Positions 8,445-17,510 of a stretch of 64,000 nt of DNA are shown here, in pieces. The DNA is taken from the NCBI RefSeq assembly GCF_048268085.1, contig NZ_JBLWWF010000018.1, positions 1-64,000 of the forward strand. Reading direction: 5' to 3'. The notes beneath the pieces are model-generated. The model did not search any database. It worked only from the letters and a program-made list of their open reading frames with translations, and was not told where the DNA came from. Numbering within the stretch: position 1 is the stretch's first letter; every line of letters starts with the position of its first letter. The DNA is from Neptunicella sp048268085. GTDB taxonomy: Bacteria > Pseudomonadota > Gammaproteobacteria > Enterobacterales > Alteromonadaceae. The position numbers and the translations under genes were made by a program.

Positions 8445-8762
8445 TTGGATAACGCACAACTGACCCAGTTTGTCATAGAAAAAATTGAAGATCTAAAAGC
8501 ACGCGACATCGTACAACTCGATGTCACCAACAAATCGACCGTTACCGATTGTATGATTGTTTGCTCCGGTAACTCTAAGCGTCATGTTGTTTCCATCGCA
8601 GAAAATGTTATTACCGAGGCCAAACAGGCTGGTGAAGCCCCGCTTGGCGTAGAAGGTCAAGATACCGGCGAATGGGTTTTAGTGGATATGGGAAATGTGG
8701 TACTGCATGTCATGCAAGATGACACCCGCGATTTCTACCAACTTGAAAAACTATGGGGCTAA
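8445..8762 (+). CDS. rsfS: ribosomal silencing factor RsfS
   Basis: Binds ribosomal protein L14 and keeps the 50S subunit from joining 30S under starvation. The 105-residue protein shows VTDCMIVCSGNSKRHV and GEWVLVDMGNVVLHVM, both characteristic of the RsfS/Iojap family. The start is TTG at 8445-8447, placed by an AAAGGA ribosome site 8 bases upstream and by alignment of DNAQLTQFV with the normal family N terminus; no ATG or GTG fits. It sits between nadD and rlmH as in Escherichia coli. Confidence 0.96.
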   Translation: MDNAQLTQFVIEKIEDLKARDIVQLDVTNKSTVTDCMIVCSGNSKRHVVSIAENVITEAKQAGEAPLGVEGQDTGEWVLVDMGNVVLHVMQDDTRDFYQLEKLWG

Positions 8763-8785
8763 TCGCCCCTGTTTAACTTAACATC

Positions 8786-9256
8786 ATGCGTATTCAAATC
8801 ATTGCAGTGGGCAGTAAAATGCCCAGTTGGGTTGAACAAGGCTATCAGGAATACGCTCGTCGCCTGAATGCCGATGTTGTGTTGCAACTAACCGAAATTC
8901 CTGCCGGAAAACGAGGTAAAAACGCTGACATCACCCGTATATTGCATAAAGAAGGACAGCAAATGCTGGCGGCAATCCCCAAAGGGAACCGTGTCGTCAC
9001 CCTGGAAGTGACCGGCAAACCGTGGACCACTCCCACATTAGCTAAAAATATGGCCGATTGGTTAATGGATGGCCGGGATGTCAGCCTGTTAATTGGTGGC
9101 CCGGAAGGCCTAGCCCCGGAATGTATCGCTATCGCGGAACAAAAGTGGTCATTGTCGGCTCTAACCCTTCCACATCCACTAGTCAGAATTGTGCTGGCAG
9201 AAAGTTTGTATCGGGGTTGGTCATTAAATAATAATCACCCCTATCACAGAGAATAG
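8786..9256 (+). CDS. rlmH: 23S rRNA pseudouridine-1915 N3-methyltransferase
   Basis: SPOUT-class methyltransferase that modifies pseudouridine 1915 in helix 69 of 23S rRNA on assembled ribosomes. At 156 residues it is full length. It begins MRIQIIAVG, has the SAM-binding knot segment LLIGGPEGL near residue 102, and ends with the conserved LAESLYRGWSL and NNHPYHRE tail. It follows rsfS by 23 bases and precedes mrdA by about ten. Confidence 0.97.
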   Translation: MRIQIIAVGSKMPSWVEQGYQEYARRLNADVVLQLTEIPAGKRGKNADITRILHKEGQQMLAAIPKGNRVVTLEVTGKPWTTPTLAKNMADWLMDGRDVSLLIGGPEGLAPECIAIAEQKWSLSALTLPHPLVRIVLAESLYRGWSLNNNHPYHRE

Positions 9257-9266
9257 GTTGTCATTG

Positions 9267-11162
9267 GTGGCGTCAAAAAGAATAACAATAAGAGACCACA
9301 CCGCAGAAGCGAATTTATTTGCCCGGCGTTCCGTCATCGCATTACTGATTATCTTTATTGCCTTAGGCGTATTAATCAGTAATTTATATTATCTGCAAGT
9401 TACCCGCTTTGAAGATTACCAAACCCGTTCAAACGGTAACCGTATTAAAGTCCTTCCGGTGGCGCCCAATCGCGGTTTGATCTATGACCGTAACGGTGAA
9501 CTGCTGGCCGATAACAAACCCGTGTTTCGTCTTGAAGTCGTCCCTGAGCAAAGTGCCGATCTGCAAAAGGTAGTCAGTGAATTAACCACCTTATTAAATA
9601 TTGACGATGATGATATCGAAAGCTTTCAAAAAGATCTGAAAGGACAACGACGCTTTAAGCCTGTCGCCTTGATTAATAATATGACACAAGAGCAAGTCGC
9701 ATTATTTTCCGTCAACCAGTTTAAATATCCGGGTATCAGTGTCGAAGCACGTTTGAAGCGTTACTATCCCTATGGTGATACGCTGACTCACGCATTAGGT
9801 TATGTGGCCAAAATTAATAAACGAGACTTACAAAAACTCGCTGAATCCGGTCAGGATGCCAACTATGCGGCGACTTATGATATTGGTAAGCAAGGCGTTG
9901 AAAAATTTCATGAAACCCTGTTACATGGTGAAGTGGGTTATCAGGAAGTAGAAGTTAACAGTCAGGGACGAATTATTCGCACCTTGAAATTCCAGCCGCC
10001 CGTTCCCGGTACCGATATTATTCTGAATATCGATGTAAAAATGCAGCAAGTCGCCCAACAAGCGTTGGGAGAAAATAGTGGTTCAGTGGTCGTGATTGAT
10101 CCCCGTGATGGCGGTGTATTAGCGCTATACAGTAATCCCAGTTACGACCCTAACCTGTTTGTACATGGAATCAGCAGTAAAGATTATAACCGCCTGCTTA
10201 ATGATCCTAATCGGCCTTTAATAAATCGCGCCACACAAGGTCAATACCCGCCCGCTTCAACAGTAAAACCCATGTTAGCCTTAGCCGGATTAAATGAAGG
10301 CGTGATTACCGATACCAGTCGGGTTTATGATCCGGGCAGTTATCAGCTAAAAAATGGTCCCCGTACCTGGCGTGACTGGCTGCCTTGGGGACATGGCTGG
10401 GTCAATGTGACCAAGGCGATTGAAGTCTCTTGCGATACGTTTTTTTACGATCTGGCGTACAAACTGGGCATAGACCGGATTAGTGAAGCGATGAATAAAT
10501 TTGGTTTTGGTGAATATACTGGCATCGATTTATACGAAGAATCCGATGCGAATATGCCAAGCCGAGGCTGGAAACGGGCACGTTATAATAAGCCTTGGTA
10601 TATCGGTGATACTATCCCGGTGGGAATTGGTCAGGGTTACTGGACTGCAACGCCACTGCAATTGACGCTCTCGGTGACAACCATGGTCGATCATGGTCAC
10701 TCCTATGTCCCACAGATCATTCGGGGCTATAAAAATGATGACGATGATGCGATGTACCCCCCTAAAGAAAATATGCCATTTCTGGTTAAAGATGATAAAT
10801 ACTGGGACACCGTACTCGATGCCATGTATGGCGTAGTGAATCGGGTGGGTGGAACTGGCTACAAGGCCTTTGCCAAAACCCATTATGTTTCTGCCGGTAA
10901 AACCGGTACCGCCCAGTTGATTGGCATCGCAGAAGATGAAAAATACGATGCTGAGAAAATCGCAGCCCATTTACGTGATAACGCCATGTATATTGGTTTT
11001 GCCCCCTATCAGAATCCCGAATTAGCCCTGACCATTGTGGTGGAAAATGCCGGTCATGGTGGTTCACAAGCGGCACCGGTAGCCCGTGCGGTAATGGATT
11101 ATTATTTCCCCAAACCAGAAGACGAGACGGATAATGCTACGCAACACTCTCAATCCAGATAA
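9267..11162 (+). CDS. mrdA: penicillin-binding protein 2 (PBP2)
   Basis: Transpeptidase of the elongation complex that cross-links lateral-wall peptidoglycan with RodA. One N-terminal membrane anchor (VIALLIIFIALGVLI) is followed by the PBP dimerisation domain and the transpeptidase domain. The catalytic STVK serine is residue 331 counted from GTG 9267, followed by SCD and KTGTAQ motifs. The start is uncertain: TTG at 9258, TTG at 9264 or GTG at 9267 are in frame. I prefer GTG because an AGG lies nine bases upstream and the distance to IRDHTAE then matches the E. coli protein. The 3' end overlaps mrdB by 29 bases. Confidence 0.95.
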   Translation: MASKRITIRDHTAEANLFARRSVIALLIIFIALGVLISNLYYLQVTRFEDYQTRSNGNRIKVLPVAPNRGLIYDRNGELLADNKPVFRLEVVPEQSADLQKVVSELTTLLNIDDDDIESFQKDLKGQRRFKPVALINNMTQEQVALFSVNQFKYPGISVEARLKRYYPYGDTLTHALGYVAKINKRDLQKLAESGQDANYAATYDIGKQGVEKFHETLLHGEVGYQEVEVNSQGRIIRTLKFQPPVPGTDIILNIDVKMQQVAQQALGENSGSVVVIDPRDGGVLALYSNPSYDPNLFVHGISSKDYNRLLNDPNRPLINRATQGQYPPASTVKPMLALAGLNEGVITDTSRVYDPGSYQLKNGPRTWRDWLPWGHGWVNVTKAIEVSCDTFFYDLAYKLGIDRISEAMNKFGFGEYTGIDLYEESDANMPSRGWKRARYNKPWYIGDTIPVGIGQGYWTATPLQLTLSVTTMVDHGHSYVPQIIRGYKNDDDDAMYPPKENMPFLVKDDKYWDTVLDAMYGVVNRVGGTGYKAFAKTHYVSAGKTGTAQLIGIAEDEKYDAEKIAAHLRDNAMYIGFAPYQNPELALTIVVENAGHGGSQAAPVARAVMDYYFPKPEDETDNATQHSQSR

Positions 11163-12252
11163 GCGCTCTACGCTAGGACGGCTGCATATTGACGGTCTGT
11201 TATTAACTGGCCTGGTAATTTTAATGACCGTCGGGTTATTCGTGATTTATTCGGCCGGTGGACAAGATATCGAGCTTATCTATCGTCAACTTATTCGCCT
11301 TGGCTTTGCCTTGTTGGTCATGTTTGCCTTGGCACAAATTCCGCCCATGGCCTATCGACGGGTATCCATTTATTTTTATCTGATCGGTATTGCCATGTTG
11401 GTAGCAGTATTGGTGATTGGTACCATTGGTAAAGGCGCACAACGCTGGCTGGATTTAGGCTTTATGCGTTTTCAACCATCTGAAATAATGAAACTTGCCG
11501 TGCCAATGATGGTGGCCTGGTATATTAGCCGTTATAACCTCCCGCCTAAACTGCGACATGTATTTATCGCTTTTGTACTGGTGACTATTCCTACTCTGTT
11601 AATTGCTAAACAGCCTGACTTGGGCACCTCATTACTGATTGCCAGTTCCGGTATTTTTGTGATTTTTTTAGCCGGCATGAGCTGGAAAATTATCGCCACG
11701 TTAGTTGCAATGGGTTCAGCATTTGCGCCCATCATGTGGTTTTTCCTGATGCAGGATTATCAGAAACAGCGGGTACTGACCTTCCTGCATCCTGAAAGTG
11801 ATCCACTCAATACCGGCTACCATATTATTCAATCACAAATTGCGATTGGTTCTGGTGGATTGCAAGGCAAAGGCTGGCTGCACGGCACCCAATCACAGCT
11901 TGAGTTTTTACCCGAACGTCACACCGACTTTATTTTTTCGGTATTCAGTGAAGAATTCGGATTAGTCGGTATTATGCTGCTACTGACCATTTACTTATTT
12001 ATTATTGTGCGTGGCATGATTATCGCCATGCGCGCCCAGGACGCTTACAGCAAGTTATTGGCCGGTAGTATCACCTTGACCTTTTTTGTCTATGTGTTCG
12101 TTAATATGGGCATGGTATCCGGGATTTTACCCGTAGTGGGTGTTCCGCTGCCGCTAGTCAGTTATGGTGGAACATCGATGGTAACCTTGTTGGCCGGTTT
12201 TGGTATTTTAATGGCGATTGGCACGCAAAAACGCTTACTATCCAGAGAGTAA
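11134..12252 (+). CDS. mrdB: rod-shape peptidoglycan glycosyltransferase RodA
   Basis: SEDS-family polytopic membrane enzyme that polymerises glycan strands for cell elongation as the partner of PBP2. The 372-residue protein has about ten membrane spans. Family hallmarks are GAQRWLDLGFMRFQPSE near residue 100, QPDLGTSLL near 160, the catalytic-region ERHTDFIFSVFSEEFG near 255-270, and PLPLVSYGGTSM near 340. It starts with ATG inside the mrdA end, implying coupled translation of the two partners. Confidence 0.96.
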   Translation: MLRNTLNPDKRSTLGRLHIDGLLLTGLVILMTVGLFVIYSAGGQDIELIYRQLIRLGFALLVMFALAQIPPMAYRRVSIYFYLIGIAMLVAVLVIGTIGKGAQRWLDLGFMRFQPSEIMKLAVPMMVAWYISRYNLPPKLRHVFIAFVLVTIPTLLIAKQPDLGTSLLIASSGIFVIFLAGMSWKIIATLVAMGSAFAPIMWFFLMQDYQKQRVLTFLHPESDPLNTGYHIIQSQIAIGSGGLQGKGWLHGTQSQLEFLPERHTDFIFSVFSEEFGLVGIMLLLTIYLFIIVRGMIIAMRAQDAYSKLLAGSITLTFFVYVFVNMGMVSGILPVVGVPLPLVSYGGTSMVTLLAGFGILMAIGTQKRLLSRE

Positions 12253-12271
12253 ACAGGATCACAATTACACT

Positions 12272-13273
12272 ATGCAACCAGCATTAAAATATGGGTTTAT
12301 TGGCTTGCTATTGTTCACCGCAGCGCAATCATTAGCTAATCCAACCCCGGCAGAAAAAACAGCCACGTCTGAACAACAGGCGTTTATCACCAAGATGGTT
12401 ACCTCGCATCAATTTGATGCCGACAAACTCGCCTCCTTATTGCAACGGGCCAACAAACAACAAGGTATTATTGATAAGATAAAACGCCCCTGGGAAGCCA
12501 AACCCTGGTATCAATATGCACCGTTATTTTTAACCGATAAACGACGTGATGCGGGTGTCGAATTCTGGCAAAAACATGCCAGTATCTTGCAACAGGCTGA
12601 ACAACAAACTGGCGTCCCCGCCGAAATCATAGTGGCTATCATTGGCGTAGAAACCAATTTTGGTACCCATTTAGGTCAATATTCGGTGCTGGACTCACTA
12701 TACACCTTGGGATTTTATTATCCGGCTCGAAGCCGCTTTTTTCGCTCTGAACTAGAACAGTTTTTATTGTTATGCCGCGAAGAAAAATTTGACCCCACAC
12801 AAATTAAAGGCTCCTATGCGGGCGCCATGGGTTGGGGACAATTTATTGCATCCAGTTACCGCCATTACGCGCTGGATTTTGATCAGGACAATATTCGTGA
12901 TTTATTCAATAACCCTGCCGATGCGATTGGAAGCGTGGCTAATTACTTTCGCAAAAATGGCTGGCAGCGCAATCAACCAGTAGCTTTTAAAGCCAACTTG
13001 GCGAACAATGATATTGGCGCTTTATTATCAAACTCGTTAAAACCCAAGCACCAATGGCAACAATTACGTCAACAAGGTATTAGTGTCGAGCAAGATTTAG
13101 CGCCAGATAGCAAGGTAAAGCTGCTGGAATTTGAGTTGGATAAAGGCCATGAATATTGGGTGGGACTCAACAACTTTTATACCATTACCCGCTATAATCA
13201 CAGCCCACTTTACGCCATGGCTGTTTATCAATTAAGTCAGCAAATTAAACAACAGAGACAAAAGCAGATATGA
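12272..13273 (+). CDS. mltB: membrane-bound lytic murein transglycosylase B
   Basis: Cleaves the MurNAc-GlcNAc bond of peptidoglycan in the periplasm to form anhydro ends. The protein of about 333 residues starts at ATG 12272. A longer frame opens at TTG 12218 inside mrdB, but only the ATG puts the signal sequence (YGFIGLLLFTAAQSLA) at the N terminus, and an ACAGGA lies upstream. The SLT family 3 domain shows the catalytic Glu in GVETNFGTHLG, then AGAMGWGQFIASSY and FNNPADAIGSVANYF. There is no cysteine at the signal cleavage site, so unlike E. coli MltB it is probably a soluble or differently anchored periplasmic form. Its end overlaps rlpA by four bases. Confidence 0.93.
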   Translation: MQPALKYGFIGLLLFTAAQSLANPTPAEKTATSEQQAFITKMVTSHQFDADKLASLLQRANKQQGIIDKIKRPWEAKPWYQYAPLFLTDKRRDAGVEFWQKHASILQQAEQQTGVPAEIIVAIIGVETNFGTHLGQYSVLDSLYTLGFYYPARSRFFRSELEQFLLLCREEKFDPTQIKGSYAGAMGWGQFIASSYRHYALDFDQDNIRDLFNNPADAIGSVANYFRKNGWQRNQPVAFKANLANNDIGALLSNSLKPKHQWQQLRQQGISVEQDLAPDSKVKLLEFELDKGHEYWVGLNNFYTITRYNHSPLYAMAVYQLSQQIKQQRQKQI

Positions 13274-14079
13274 AATTAGGCCTGCTACTGTTATTGGTAA
13301 CCATTATGGCTGGCTGTGCCAGTAATTACGGTCGCTATTATCAGCGTAATGATTCTGCGCCTCATTCACTGCCGGATAACATTTCCCTGTCTGATGCGGT
13401 TCCTCGCTACGAGGCGCATTATCCAGCCAGTTTGCGTCAATACAGTGTTTTAGGTAAAACCTATACCCCAATGAATAGTGAGCAAGCCAAGCGCTATTCT
13501 GCCACTGGACAAGCCTCATGGTACGGGCAAAAGTTTCACGGCCATTTAACCGCCAATGGTGAAACTTATGATATGTATCAAATGTCTGCAGCACATAAAA
13601 CTTTGCCATTACCCAGCTATGCGCGGATCACGAATTTAGCCAATAACAAACAAGTCATTGTACGCATTAATGACAGAGGCCCCTTTCACGGTCACCGCTT
13701 GCTTGATATGTCCTATGCGGCGGCTAAGAAACTGGATATGCTCAAGCATGGCGTAGCGGATATTCGGCTAGATGTTATCACTGTCGATCAACAGGGTAAT
13801 ATGCTGGTGGCAGGTAAACCGCTTGCCTCTAAAACCACTAATAAAAATGATAAAGCCTTATATATTCAGGTTGCGGCGCTACAAGACAGTAAACGAATTA
13901 ATCAAATTGCCAAAGGGCTGACCCAATTGTATCAAGTGGCAGCACAAACCCCGACAGAAAATGGTTTATTTCGATTGCGTCTTGGCCCATTAACTGATGA
14001 AAAATCAGCCAATGATTTGCTCCAACGTTTGAAAAAAGAAGGCTATCCAAACGCATTTACGTTGTACGCTCCGGAATAA
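13270..14079 (+). CDS. rlpA: septal ring lytic transglycosylase RlpA, SPOR lipoprotein
   Basis: Outer-membrane lipoprotein of the RlpA family; known members cleave denuded glycan strands at the septum or act structurally there. The lipobox is TIMAGC with the lipidated Cys at about residue 16. A double-psi beta-barrel domain covers about residues 78-165 (GQASWYGQKFHG, TANGE, VRINDRGPF, DMSYAAAKKL). A C-terminal SPOR domain at about 195-268 (LYIQVAALQD, FRLRLGPL) binds denuded peptidoglycan. The start overlaps mltB by four bases (ATGA), and dacA follows after a 142-base gap. Confidence 0.95.
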   Translation: MKLGLLLLLVTIMAGCASNYGRYYQRNDSAPHSLPDNISLSDAVPRYEAHYPASLRQYSVLGKTYTPMNSEQAKRYSATGQASWYGQKFHGHLTANGETYDMYQMSAAHKTLPLPSYARITNLANNKQVIVRINDRGPFHGHRLLDMSYAAAKKLDMLKHGVADIRLDVITVDQQGNMLVAGKPLASKTTNKNDKALYIQVAALQDSKRINQIAKGLTQLYQVAAQTPTENGLFRLRLGPLTDEKSANDLLQRLKKEGYPNAFTLYAPE

Positions 14080-14221
14080 ATCCACATTAAAACCAAACTT
14101 TTTGCCAAAGCAGTAGTCTTATTGAAAAAAATCGCTCACTAAGCCTCATATTTATAGTTAAAAATGATATATTGTGGCGCGTTCAAACTATCTCATTCAC
14201 CAATTCACATATGGAAGAATA

Positions 14222-15391
14222 ATGCTCAAAATAAAACCTCTTCTCGCTAAATTCATTGTGCCAGCGATTTTGCTTGTTACCAGTATTCACTCACAAGCAG
14301 TGATTATTCCGCCTTCTCCTACTATTAACGCAAAGGGTTATATTTTACTTGATGCAACTACGGGTACCGTAATTGCAGAACAAAATGCTGATATTCAGTT
14401 AGCTCCTGCCAGCTTAACCAAGATGATGACTAGCTATATCATTGGTGACGAAATTAAAAACGGCCGCATCAAAGGCACTGATTTAGTCACCATATCTGAA
14501 AATGCCTGGGCAAAAAACTTCCCCGATTCATCAAAAATGTTTATTGAGGTAGGCTCAAAAATACCGGTTAACATGCTTAATCAAGGCATTATTGTGCAAT
14601 CAGGTAATGATGCTTGTGTGGCGATGGCCGAGCACATTGCAGGCAGTGAAAGTGCATTTGCCGATATGATGAATGCGTATGCCGAAAAACTAGGCATGTC
14701 AGCGAGTCATTTTGTCAACAGCCATGGCCTGGATGATCCTGATCACTATACAACGCCGCGCGATATGTCCACATTAGCCCGTCATTTAGTCGCAGACTTA
14801 CCAAACGAATATAAAATTTATAGCGAGAAAGAATTTACCTACAACGACATTAAGCAATATAACCGCAATAGCCTGTTATGGGATAAAAGTCTGAATGTAG
14901 ACGGTATCAAAACCGGCCATACGTCTGGTGCAGGCTACAGTCTGGTGTCATCAGCCTCTCAAGGTGATATGCGTTTAATTGCAGTCGTTATGGGCACCGA
15001 AAGTGAACGGGCACGTAAGATTGAAAATAAAAAGTTGCTAAAATACGGCTTCCGTTACTACGAAACCATTGTGCCTTATGCCGCAGGTGAAAGCTTTGTA
15101 TCACAACGTATCTACATGGGTGATAAAGATATCGTCGATTTGGGTATTATGAACGATACACCGATTACCATTCCTCGTGGTCAGCGCAAAAACCTGAAAG
15201 CCAACTTCAAACTGGATAAAAAACTTGAAGCACCAATTGCTAAAGGTGAAGTGGTGGGTACATTGCATTTACAACTGGAAGGTGAAGAAATTGCCGAATA
15301 TCCGCTGGTAGCATTGCAAGAAGTTCAGGAAGGCGGTTTCTTCTCACGTATCATGGATTACATAAAACTCCAGCTTGGCTTGGGTGAATAA
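14222..15391 (+). CDS. dacA: D-alanyl-D-alanine carboxypeptidase (PBP5/6 family)
   Basis: Trims the terminal D-Ala from peptidoglycan pentapeptides in the periplasm. The start is ATG 14222, with GGAAG six bases upstream; a longer in-frame ORF from 14174 would bury the signal peptide. The signal sequence ends near SIHSQA. Active-site motifs are SLTK (Ser64 of the precursor), SGN in VQSGNDACVAMAEH and KTG in DGIKTGHTSGAGYS. The PBP5 C-terminal domain follows, then an amphipathic membrane-anchoring helix (FFSRIMDYIKLQLG). A strong terminator comes right after, so dacA closes this transcription unit. Confidence 0.97.
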   Translation: MLKIKPLLAKFIVPAILLVTSIHSQAVIIPPSPTINAKGYILLDATTGTVIAEQNADIQLAPASLTKMMTSYIIGDEIKNGRIKGTDLVTISENAWAKNFPDSSKMFIEVGSKIPVNMLNQGIIVQSGNDACVAMAEHIAGSESAFADMMNAYAEKLGMSASHFVNSHGLDDPDHYTTPRDMSTLARHLVADLPNEYKIYSEKEFTYNDIKQYNRNSLLWDKSLNVDGIKTGHTSGAGYSLVSSASQGDMRLIAVVMGTESERARKIENKKLLKYGFRYYETIVPYAAGESFVSQRIYMGDKDIVDLGIMNDTPITIPRGQRKNLKANFKLDKKLEAPIAKGEVVGTLHLQLEGEEIAEYPLVALQEVQEGGFFSRIMDYIKLQLGLGE

Positions 15392-15417
15392 CCCATTTAC
15401 GCCACTCGTCATTAAAC

Positions 15418-15450
15418 AATAAAAGAGCCAATTGGCTCTTTTATTGTTTT
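15418..15450 (+). terminator. rho-independent terminator after dacA
   Basis: A perfect 28-base palindrome spans 15418-15445, with arms AATAAAAGAGCC and GGCTCTTTTATT around AATT, followed by GTTTT. It lies 27 bases after the dacA stop, and the A/T-rich flanks would allow it to work in both directions. Confidence 0.85.
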
Positions 15451-15600
15451 AGCCCCTGTATCAGGGCACTTGTTAAAAGTTCGTTATATGCTGCTATTCC
15501 AGCCTTACAGCTGTCATTCAGCTAAACTCGTTTAAGCATACAATTTAGCTAAATTACCAGTTATAATCCGCGCCTGAATTTAACTGATGGAGAATTGCAA

Positions 15601-15864
15601 TTGGATACCCATTTTGACCAACTATTGGAATTCCCTTGCTTCCAGACATTCAAAGTGATGGGCGTTGCCCATGAAAGGTTGCCCGATGATGTCATTGGTT
15701 GCTTACAAACTCATGCGCCTGGCGACTATAATCCGACCATAAAACCCAGTCCCAAGGGCAACTACCACTCTGTATCCGTTAGTGTACGAGTCACCAGTAA
15801 AGAGCATATGGAACTGATTTATACTGAGCTGGCCGGCCTTGAGTTGGTTCGGGTTGTACTGTGA
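15601..15864 (+). CDS. ybeD: YbeD family protein (DUF493)
   Basis: Small conserved cytoplasmic protein with a regulatory ACT-like fold; its precise function is not settled. The sequence has FDQLLEFP at the N terminus, HAPGDYNPTIKPSPKGNYHSVSV in the middle and a closing VRVVL, all diagnostic of the family. Two in-frame TTG codons (15595, 15601) compete. I choose 15601 because GGAG lies eight bases upstream and the resulting 87 residues equal the E. coli length. It sits between dacA and lipB as in enterics. Confidence 0.93.
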   Translation: MDTHFDQLLEFPCFQTFKVMGVAHERLPDDVIGCLQTHAPGDYNPTIKPSPKGNYHSVSVSVRVTSKEHMELIYTELAGLELVRVVL

Positions 15865-15877
15865 TCAATAAACGCTT

Positions 15878-16540
15878 TTGACTACTCAATCGATAAACCA
15901 GCACATTATTGTTCGCCAGTTAGGCCAGCAAGACTATTTACCTATCTGGCAGGCCATGCAACGCTTTACCGATCAGCGTGATGAATCCAGCCCGGATGAA
16001 ATCTGGTTAGTAGAGCATCATCCCGTATTTACTCAGGGTCAGGCGGGTAAGGAAGAGCATCTGTTAGCACCGGGAGATATTCCGGTGGTTAAAGTGGATC
16101 GTGGCGGTCAGGTGACCTACCACGGCCATGGTCAGCAAATGCTGTATGTATTATTAAATATAAAACGCCGAAAATTAGGGGTGCGTCAACTCGTTACCGA
16201 GTTGGAAAATAGTATCGTGAATTTACTCCATCCCTATCAAATAGAGGCTTATCCCAAAGCGGATGCGCCTGGTGTTTATGTCGGTGAGCAGAAAATCTGT
16301 TCGATTGGACTCAGGATCCGCAAAGGCTGCTCATTTCATGGATTAGCTCTGAATGTTAATATGGATCTAAGCCCATTTTTACGGATCAACCCTTGTGGAT
16401 ATGCGGGATTAAGTATGACAGACTGCCGCACCCAAGGTGGACCACAAACGATGCAAGAAGCATCGGATAAACTGGTTCAACAATTCTGTCAGCAGTTATC
16501 CATTACGCAAATTGATTTTCGGGAAGGATTTGATGAGTAA
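15878..16540 (+). CDS. lipB: octanoyl-[acyl carrier protein] transferase
   Basis: Moves octanoate from acyl carrier protein to lipoyl domains, the first step of lipoate synthesis. Motifs are EIWLVEHHPVFTQGQAG, DRGGQVTYHGHGQ, the Lys in SIGLRIRKGCSFHG and the catalytic Cys in RINPCGYAG. The start appears to be TTG 15878; no ATG or GTG precedes the conserved HIIVRQLG, and no good ribosome site is visible. The gene follows ybeD by 13 bases, so coupled translation may help. Its last 8 bases overlap lipA. Confidence 0.95.
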   Translation: MTTQSINQHIIVRQLGQQDYLPIWQAMQRFTDQRDESSPDEIWLVEHHPVFTQGQAGKEEHLLAPGDIPVVKVDRGGQVTYHGHGQQMLYVLLNIKRRKLGVRQLVTELENSIVNLLHPYQIEAYPKADAPGVYVGEQKICSIGLRIRKGCSFHGLALNVNMDLSPFLRINPCGYAGLSMTDCRTQGGPQTMQEASDKLVQQFCQQLSITQIDFREGFDE

Positions 16541-17495
16541 AGTACGTGTACAAGCCGGTGAAAAACTTCGTGATGAACGAAAAGTAGAGCATATACCTGT
16601 CACTATCGTTCCCACTGAACGAGAGCAGATGCTGCGCAAACCGGAATGGATAAAAATCAAATTGCCGGCACAAACAGAGCGCATCGATCATATCAAGGCT
16701 ACGTTACGTAAAAACAAACTGCATTCGGTTTGTGAAGAAGCCTCCTGCCCTAATCTGGCTGAATGTTTCAACCATGGCACCGCGACCTTTATGATTCTTG
16801 GTGATATCTGTACCCGACGTTGCCCATTTTGTGATGTCGCCCACGGGAAACCTCTTCCCCCCAGTGCAGAAGAACCAGAGAAGCTGGCCAAAACCATTGC
16901 AGAAATGCGTCTTAAATATGTGGTTATAACCTCTGTGGATCGGGATGATCTGCGCGACGGTGGCGCACAACACTTTGTGGATTGTATCAATGCTATTCGT
17001 GAGCATAGTCCAGCGACTAAAATTGAAGTATTAGTGCCTGATTTTCGCGGTCGAATGGACAGAGCATTAGAAATCTTCAAGCAGGGTGTGCCGGATGTGT
17101 TTAACCATAATCTGGAAACGATCCCGAGTTTGTACCGTGAATGTCGTCCCGGCGCGAACTACAAGTGGTCATTGGAATTACTGCAAAAATTCAAGCAGCA
17201 ACATCCCGACATTCCCACCAAATCAGGCTTAATGATGGGTATGGGTGAAAACAAGGAAGAAATGTTGCAAGTATTAAAAGACTTACGCGAGCACGACGTG
17301 GATATGTTGACCTTAGGCCAATATCTACAACCTAGCCGCCATCATTATCCGGTAAAACGTTATGTTCATCCTGACGAGTTTGATGAACTTAGAGTACAAG
17401 CTGAACAATTAGGCTTTACTCACGCCGCCTGTGGTCCGTTAGTCCGCTCCAGCTATCATGCTGATAAACAAGCCGCTGGCGAAGAAGTAAAATAA
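16533..17495 (+). CDS. lipA: lipoyl synthase
   Basis: Radical-SAM enzyme that inserts two sulfurs into the octanoyl chain made available by LipB. Both iron-sulfur cluster motifs are present: the auxiliary cluster CEEASCPNLAEC and the SAM cluster CTRRCPFC. The conserved C-terminal RSSYHA serine that ligates the auxiliary cluster is intact. The start is ATG 16533, with GGGAAGGA upstream; the frame is open further back into lipB, but that part is not family-like. The product is 320 residues, a normal length. Confidence 0.97.
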   Translation: MSKVRVQAGEKLRDERKVEHIPVTIVPTEREQMLRKPEWIKIKLPAQTERIDHIKATLRKNKLHSVCEEASCPNLAECFNHGTATFMILGDICTRRCPFCDVAHGKPLPPSAEEPEKLAKTIAEMRLKYVVITSVDRDDLRDGGAQHFVDCINAIREHSPATKIEVLVPDFRGRMDRALEIFKQGVPDVFNHNLETIPSLYRECRPGANYKWSLELLQKFKQQHPDIPTKSGLMMGMGENKEEMLQVLKDLREHDVDMLTLGQYLQPSRHHYPVKRYVHPDEFDELRVQAEQLGFTHAACGPLVRSSYHADKQAAGEEVK

Positions 17496-17510
17496 ATCGA
17501 GATCGTCTCT

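Noticed and set aside
10530..10970. 146-residue ORF on the minus strand
   Set aside because: Antisense shadow of the mrdA transpeptidase domain.
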